Shown here piece after piece: positions 7,901 through 10,039 of a DNA stretch of 10,039 bases. The stretch is from the NCBI GenBank assembly GCA_045538895.1, contig JAZQEH010000045.1, forward strand, positions 1-10,039, given 5' to 3'. The position numbers and the translations under genes were made by a program. The stretch is from UMGS902 sp045538895. GTDB taxonomy: Bacteria; Bacillota; Clostridia; Oscillospirales; CAG-272. The notes under the pieces were generated by a model. It ran no database searches. It saw only the letters and a program-made list of their open reading frames with translations, and was not told the origin of the DNA. Numbering within the stretch: the stretch's first letter is position 1; each line of letters opens with the position of its first letter.

Positions 7901-9266
7901 TAACCGCTGAAGTTTCTGCGTATTCTGTGACAACAAGTAATCCGTTTTCAGAATTGAAGTCGGCACCGGTGATATTGATTTTATCAAACTCGGTTTCACC
8001 GGAAAGTGTATAGACACCTTTAAGGTTAATGACACAATTTGAATCTTTACCAACAACGGTAACCTTTGACGAATGGGCAGGCTCGACAAAATCTTTAAGC
8101 GTGATTTCGCCGATTACCGTAATAACGGCATTATTCTCTATTGCAATTTTAAATGCATCTGCATAAGAAGCGGGGGTACTTTCGGCAAGACCGTTACCGT
8201 TTGCACCTTCTTTGACATATACAACCGCATTGTTGCTTGCCGAGTCAAAGATCGCACTGAACGCAGCAATCTCGCTCTCGGTGTAGTAATTTGAATCATA
8301 CACAAGAGTTTTCTTTGATCTTGCTTTTGTCTTGAGTTCTTCAATTTCAGCATTTGCATACGTAACGGATACAGAACCTACTTTAGTACCGAGAAGATTT
8401 ACAGTAGCGTTACCGACAACGTTATTTACGTTGAGCGTACCGATATCGCCACCGGTAAGCGTAACGGTAGCGGTGCCGTTAAGACGGCGTGTAGCATCGC
8501 CGCCGGTATTGAAATTATCAACCTTACCGCCGCTCATGGTGAGTACCGCATTTCGACTCCAGTTGTGCTGTGCAGAGCCACCGAGCAGGTTTGCAATTTC
8601 ACCGCCCTGAACGTCTATATAATGTGTACCTGTACATTCAAGTCCGGAACCTCCGGTCGCTCTCTGTCGGCTACCGCCGATAACATAGAGGAATGTGCCG
8701 CTTTTTATAGTGACATGAGAATCAAGTGTCGCATCGAAGGAGTTCTCGGGACTCTGCCAACCTCCTACAACATAAAGTCCGCGTGCATCACTGTCAAGTC
8801 TTTTGGTTACTACGTTTTCGCCAAAAGTGATATGATTATACTGCGCTACACAGTTGAGTGTACCGGTGTACTCTATGGCTATGTTTTCAAAAGTGGTATC
8901 GCCTTTCAGAATATAGCGGAGATTCTTTGCAAAAACAAGCTTTGCACCTTTAGTCGCCGCATAGTCTGTGGTTGTATCTTTTGTTGTTACTACAAAAGGC
9001 ACGGTATGCAAAATTTCGTTAACGGTCGACGGCAAATGATACTCGTTTGTAATAACGATATATGCCTTGTCCGCACCGGATTTTTCAGCCAAACGGCAAG
9101 CCTGTGTGAAGGTTTTTACCGCACTGTCTGCATCAGCCGCACTTGCACCGTCATCGCCTGTAACGGAGTTCACGTAGAAATACGCCGTTTCCTGCGCAAA
9201 CGCAGCCACGGTTAACACTGTAGCAAGTAATAAAATGACTGAAAGCAAACCAAATACTTTTCTCAT
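4965..9266 (-). CDS. Secreted, S-layer-anchored beta-helix / glycoside hydrolase family 43 protein
   Basis: A complete 1433-residue protein. The signal peptide (MRKVFGLLSVILLLATVLTV...) is probably cut after A24 (AFA/QE). Residues ~28-345, ~346-582 and ~583-882 are three related beta-helix-like modules. Each opens with a short strand, a G-rich turn and an A-rich helix, as in pectate-lyase-like right-handed helices, and each carries repeated x-GG-x strands. Residues ~885-1230 form a five-bladed GH43 propeller: NPIRNNGADPW holds the expected base D896, followed by NLWSPEIHYY, an NGKLYMLY strand, the YEWEKGG loop, VEGS with E1102 as best candidate acid, and GCGHASY with H1165 at the usual metal-coordinating position. 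Known GH43 enzymes are mostly arabinofuranosidases, xylosidases and arabinanases; the substrate cannot be read here. Residues ~1255-1431 are three SLH domains (for example ITRGDMA, IKRSEA) that bind pyruvylated wall polymer. The whole is inferred to be a cell-surface hydrolase or adhesin. Confidence 0.95.
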   Translation of the reverse strand: MRKVFGLLSVILLLATVLTVAAFAQETAYFYVNSVTGDDGASAADADSAVKTFTQACRLAEKSGADKAYIVITNEYHLPSTVNEILHTVPFVVTTKDTTTDYAATKGAKLVFAKNLRYILKGDTTFENIAIEYTGTLNCVAQYNHITFGENVVTKRLDSDARGLYVVGGWQSPENSFDATLDSHVTIKSGTFLYVIGGSRQRATGGSGLECTGTHYIDVQGGEIANLLGGSAQHNWSRNAVLTMSGGKVDNFNTGGDATRRLNGTATVTLTGGDIGTLNVNNVVGNATVNLLGTKVGSVSVTYANAEIEELKTKARSKKTLVYDSNYYTESEIAAFSAIFDSASNNAVVYVKEGANGNGLAESTPASYADAFKIAIENNAVITVIGEITLKDFVEPAHSSKVTVVGKDSNCVINLKGVYTLSGETEFDKINITGADFNSENGLLVVTEYAETSAVNVKGNAHIYSGRFGDITNANDLVFSGRSVDRIIGGSGTVSIEIHGGSIGTVKSTDTTVDNFTLTISHGGVDKVIFNNVANTLSYTLVGGEVKAYEVSGNNASGKLVIDEKLFTLDSLGAAKALFTDVGEKVFFLADGLSGSGATPNSPSTSLDAAYAALGESGGTVVVCGPFTVAKAFNTGVNGKKITFTSVYDGVDYAKTNDAKMVFSQNFYCGGDTEFNNITLKSNANFRSIYANCHTLVMGENITTYADDATNTHISIMGGSQAALTDKTTNLIINSGTWQRVRGGTAANGSKNTNVNVTINGGEFVDTFTLGSSLSHEGKITATINGGTFYKSIYAATLTKAEHWFHSDVTLTVNGGKFYGNIAVANSSTGEYRGTYTGTYTLNINGGDFAHVTDIFGSGIVDGMTSELNISEEIDLDAKMTGTMSFTNPIRNNGADPWLFYCDGYYYYTATTGSTVGVAKTANIGDMPYAEYKTIYDPEDGHEWSRNLWSPEIHYYTDEEIGEGNGGWYLFMACDDGDNVHHRMYVAKCLDGDDLLGRWGNPVTGEVNVPQRVEAKDIEGFDDCWAAGMSEIRINGKLYMLYITEAGRGTPDLHQTINIVEMTNPWTIVGQSKVICRSEYEWEKGGYALNVNTGTYWPKVVEGSTAVYGDDGSVYIIYSGSGYWTVHYNLAQLKYIGGDPLEITSWEKSDEPILYKSDSINGCGHASYVTDTDGQGWVCYHAYIGKDTSSGRYAFVEPYSADKNGVVIADGSGHPASIDKVYTVNVNPLPLGKRIKGFDKISTSGSKFAISRQYDGRFTDVTEAHWFYSYVKNAYELALANGTSQTKFSPDNTFTVAQALTAAANIHTAYYGKSVRAAAQGEAWYTPYVEYCTENGIISKGQFANPDANITRGDMAIVFANILERGEYGAVKSGSNPDVTSDMACHDAVKLLYQAGIVGGDAGTGNYRPNDSIKRSEACVIFTRIAMKSQRAK
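4974..5504 (-). other. Three SLH (S-layer homology) domains at the C-terminus of the GH43 protein
   Basis: The three units cover residues ~1255-1312 (FTDV...AHWFYSYVKNAYE...FSPDNTFTVAQAL), ~1317-1367 (AWYTPYVEYCTENGII...ANITRGDMA) and ~1368-1431 (PDVTSDMACHDAVKLLYQAGIV...YRPNDSIKRSEA). The F-x-P-[DN] and [IL]-[TK]-R-[GS]-[DE] signatures are typical, and the tryptophan-tyrosine start of each unit is visible in the first two. In the first unit the TRAE-type motif is degraded to TVAQA. SLH triplets hold Gram-positive exoenzymes non-covalently on secondary cell wall polymer, placing this protein on the cell surface. Confidence 0.93.
5577..6614 (-). other. GH43 five-bladed beta-propeller domain
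   Basis: This region (residues ~885-1230) is about 345 residues long, slightly longer than the usual ~300. D896 lies in GADPW, the standard general-base position. The general acid is best assigned to E1102 in VVEGS, which is followed by a DDGSVYIIYSGSG strand as in the usual EGP...GK.[YF]L.YS pattern. The loop between YEWEKGG and this Glu is roughly 11 residues longer than in the classic WEK...NEGP arrangement. The usual third acidic residue, expected four positions into a W-A-x-D motif, is G1028 in WAAGMSEI. Substrate class is inferred only from the family (arabinose- or xylose-containing glycans). Confidence 0.88.
6730..6990 (-). repeat. NGG-x-F protein repeat rungs in the third beta-helix module
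   Basis: The strand motif [TNV]-x-[IV]-N-G-G-x-F recurs at N760, N785, N814 and N845, with periods of 25, 29 and 31 residues. At DNA level a cCGCCGTTTA core on the plus strand recurs near 6729, 6822, 6910 and 6984. Related x-GG-x motifs recur earlier in the protein (near residues 221, 246, 272, 500 and 543). The period suits stacked rungs of a single-stranded right-handed beta-helix. Confidence 0.7.
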
Positions 9267-9271
9267 ATTTA

Positions 9272-9280
9272 CACCTCTCT
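9272..9280 (-). promoter_or_regulatory. Ribosome binding site of the SLH/GH43 gene
   Basis: Minus-strand AGAGAGGTG, with core GAGAGGTG, lies about six bases before the ATG at 9266. The following codons encode a positively charged, hydrophobic signal peptide, which supports this start. Confidence 0.75.
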
Positions 9281-9295
9281 TTGTGTGATATTAAC

Positions 9296-9304
9296 ATTAT
9301 AACA
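9296..9304 (-). promoter_or_regulatory. Extended -10 promoter of the SLH/GH43 gene
   Basis: Minus-strand TGT-TATAAT is a perfect -10 hexamer (9296-9301) with a TGn extension (9302-9304). No good -35 hexamer sits 16-18 bases upstream (AGTAAT at best), which fits an extended -10 promoter. The predicted leader is only about 22 bases, leaving no space for a riboswitch on this side. Confidence 0.6.
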
Positions 9305-9332
9305 CAGAAATACTTTCTATTACTACAACATT

Positions 9333-9362
9333 TTGACTATTTTTTTATTTTTTTCGTATGAT
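9333..9362 (+). promoter_or_regulatory. Sigma-A promoter of queT
   Basis: TTGACT (9333-9338) and TATGAT (9357-9362) are spaced 18 bases apart, giving a predicted start near 9370 and a leader of about 80 bases before the ATG at 9451. The promoter lies back to back with that of the SLH gene, with about 30 bases between the two core elements. Confidence 0.6.
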
Positions 9363-9400
9363 TATTGCATAACCGATATTAAAATGCTAAAATAACGCTT

Positions 9401-9442
9401 GTGAGTTCGAAACCTTCCTCACGTAAAACAAAACTAAAGGAG
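9401..9442 (+). promoter_or_regulatory. Candidate preQ1-I riboswitch in the queT leader
   Basis: GTGAG (9401-9405) and CTCAC (9418-9422) form a five-pair stem around a 12-base loop beginning TTC and ending in C9417. Stem length, loop length, the leading UUC and the final C directly before the 3' strand match the small preQ1-I aptamer of Bacillus, where that C pairs with the ligand. An A-rich tail (GTAAAACAAAACTAAAGGAG) follows and runs into the ribosome site, as in translational preQ1 switches. The canonical second helix (UAG with CUA) is not seen; instead CCTT (9413-9416) can pair with AAGG (9437-9440) inside the ribosome site. The downstream gene encodes a queuosine-precursor transporter, the classic target. 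Because the pseudoknot is non-standard, this remains a candidate. Confidence 0.5.
9436..9442 (+). promoter_or_regulatory. queT: Ribosome binding site AAAGGAG of queT
   Basis: AAAGGAG lies eight bases before the ATG at 9451. Its AAGG portion is complementary to CCTT at 9413-9416 in the loop of the upstream hairpin, so ligand-dependent masking of the site is plausible. Confidence 0.8.
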
Positions 9443-9450
9443 AACAAAAA

Positions 9451-9927
9451 ATGAATAAAAGGGTTAGTTTTATTTGCCACGCAGCAATCATTGCCTCAAT
9501 CTACGTGTTGCTGACGTATGTTGCAAAGCTGTTCGGGCTTGACAGCGGAGTAATTCAGGTGCGTTTTTCGGAAGCACTCTGTATACTTCCCTACTTTACC
9601 GCAGCCGCAGTGCCGGGGTTGTTTGTGGGATGTCTGCTTGCAAACATCTTTACGGGATGCGCTCTGTGGGACATAATTCTCGGAAGCATTGCAACGCTTA
9701 TCGGAGCGATTTTTGCAAGAAAGTTACGCAAAAGCAAATGGCTCGTTCCTCTTCCGAGCGTGCTTTCAAACATGGCAATAATTCCGTTTGTACTGATGCG
9801 TGTGTACGGTGCCGAAGAGGCGTATCCGTTCTTCCTTTTAACCGTTGGTATCGGTGAAGTAATTTCGATATACGGTCTTGGAATGATGCTATTATTCGCA
9901 CTCGAAAAAAGGAAGATATTCAAGTAA
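9451..9927 (+). CDS. queT: QueT family queuosine-precursor ECF transporter S component
   Basis: A 158-residue integral membrane protein of typical QueT length (~155-165). It is the substrate-binding S subunit of an energy-coupling-factor transporter and imports a queuosine precursor such as preQ1 for tRNA modification; the shared EcfA/A'/T module would be encoded elsewhere. Family features visible are an N-terminal helix (AIIASIYVLLTYVAKLFGL, ~12-30), the signature I-Q-V-R-F-S-E-A-L-x-x-L-P (~35-47), GLFVGCLLANIFTG (~55-68) and D-I-I-L-G-S-I-A-T-L-I (~74-84), followed by a basic R-K-L-R-K-S-K loop and two or three further hydrophobic helices. The ATG at 9451 follows AAAGGAG (9436-9442) by eight bases. 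The gene diverges from the SLH gene and has its own promoter and candidate riboswitch. Confidence 0.93.
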   Translation: MNKRVSFICHAAIIASIYVLLTYVAKLFGLDSGVIQVRFSEALCILPYFTAAAVPGLFVGCLLANIFTGCALWDIILGSIATLIGAIFARKLRKSKWLVPLPSVLSNMAIIPFVLMRVYGAEEAYPFFLLTVGIGEVISIYGLGMMLLFALEKRKIFK

Positions 9928-9954
9928 GATAAAATATTGTTTATGAGATAACAC

Positions 9955-10016
9955 GCCGCTATGCGGCTACCCCTCATCAGTCAGCTCCGCTGACAGCTTC
10001 CCCCAAGGGGGAAGCC
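9955..10016. repeat. Triple-hairpin palindromic intergenic repeat downstream of queT
   Basis: Three consecutive perfect inverted repeats are seen: GCCGC-TAT-GCGGC (9955-9967), GTCAGC-TCC-GCTGAC (9980-9994) and GCTTCCCCC-AA-GGGGGAAGC (9996-10015). They directly follow queT. No convincing T tract follows (CTAAAAATTTG), so it is a poor classical terminator, although the strong last hairpin may still stop or stabilise transcripts. From memory, the CCCTCATCAGTCAGC...GCTTCCCC pattern is a common dispersed element between genes of gut Clostridia, often mistranslated as a small protein. Its copy number in this genome cannot be seen here. Confidence 0.65.
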
Positions 10017-10039
10017 TAAAAATTTGTAAAAAAGACGGG

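Noticed and set aside
8565..9215. A 216-codon plus-strand open frame antisense to the N-terminus of the SLH protein
   Set aside because: No ribosome site and no family motif; the opposite frame has a signal peptide, promoter and clear domains.
9267..9295. Riboswitch or attenuator in the leader of the SLH gene
   Set aside because: The predicted leader is only about 22 bases and shows no hairpin.
9591..9977. A minus-strand 128-codon open frame starting with MRGSRIAA
   Set aside because: Its start lies inside the palindromic repeat and the rest is antisense to queT, a known type of annotation artefact for this repeat.
9996..10020. Strong GC hairpin as a rho-independent terminator of queT
   Set aside because: The hairpin is perfect but is followed by CTAAAAATTTG rather than a T tract, and it is part of a larger repeat, so it was listed as a repeat only.

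Overview
The window looks like a chromosomal segment of an anaerobic, low-to-mid GC Firmicute of class Clostridia, probably a gut or rumen fermenter. The evidence is an SLH-anchored surface glycosidase, GLUG-type and beta-helix surface proteins, AAAGGAG ribosome binding sites, sigma-A promoters and a QueT transporter with a candidate preQ1 leader. A palindromic intergenic repeat at the right end resembles one I recall from gut Clostridia. The genus cannot be named from this sequence.

Layout: (1) Positions 1-4833, minus strand: the first 1611 codons of a giant secreted protein that runs off the left edge. It has a signal peptide, an array of GLUG-like repeats, two beta-helix-like modules, Cys-x2-Cys inserts between the modules and a cohesin-like domain where the window cuts it. 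(2) 4834-4964: its ribosome site and a strong sigma-A promoter, then the intrinsic terminator of the upstream gene. (3) 4965-9266, minus strand: a complete 1433-residue secreted protein with three beta-helix-like modules, a glycoside hydrolase family 43 (GH43) beta-propeller and three C-terminal SLH domains. (4) 9267-9450: a divergent promoter region, with an extended -10 promoter for the SLH gene on one strand and a promoter plus candidate preQ1-I riboswitch for queT on the other. (5) 9451-9927, plus strand: queT, the substrate-binding membrane subunit of a queuosine-precursor ECF transporter. (6) 9928-10039: no gene, but three consecutive hairpins forming a dispersed-repeat-like element.

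The two large genes are separate transcription units (terminator plus new promoter between them) but look functionally related. Both encode exported, multi-domain surface proteins and they share a beta-helix submodule. A reasonable inference is a small locus for attaching to and trimming plant or host polysaccharide at the cell wall: the SLH protein carries the arabinan/xylan-type enzyme fold, and the partner may be an adhesin or scaffold. queT is a housekeeping salvage gene and probably unrelated to them. Nearly all other open frames in 1-9266 are antisense or frame-shifted shadows of the two giant genes. I see no tRNA, rRNA, CRISPR array, transposase or phage gene.
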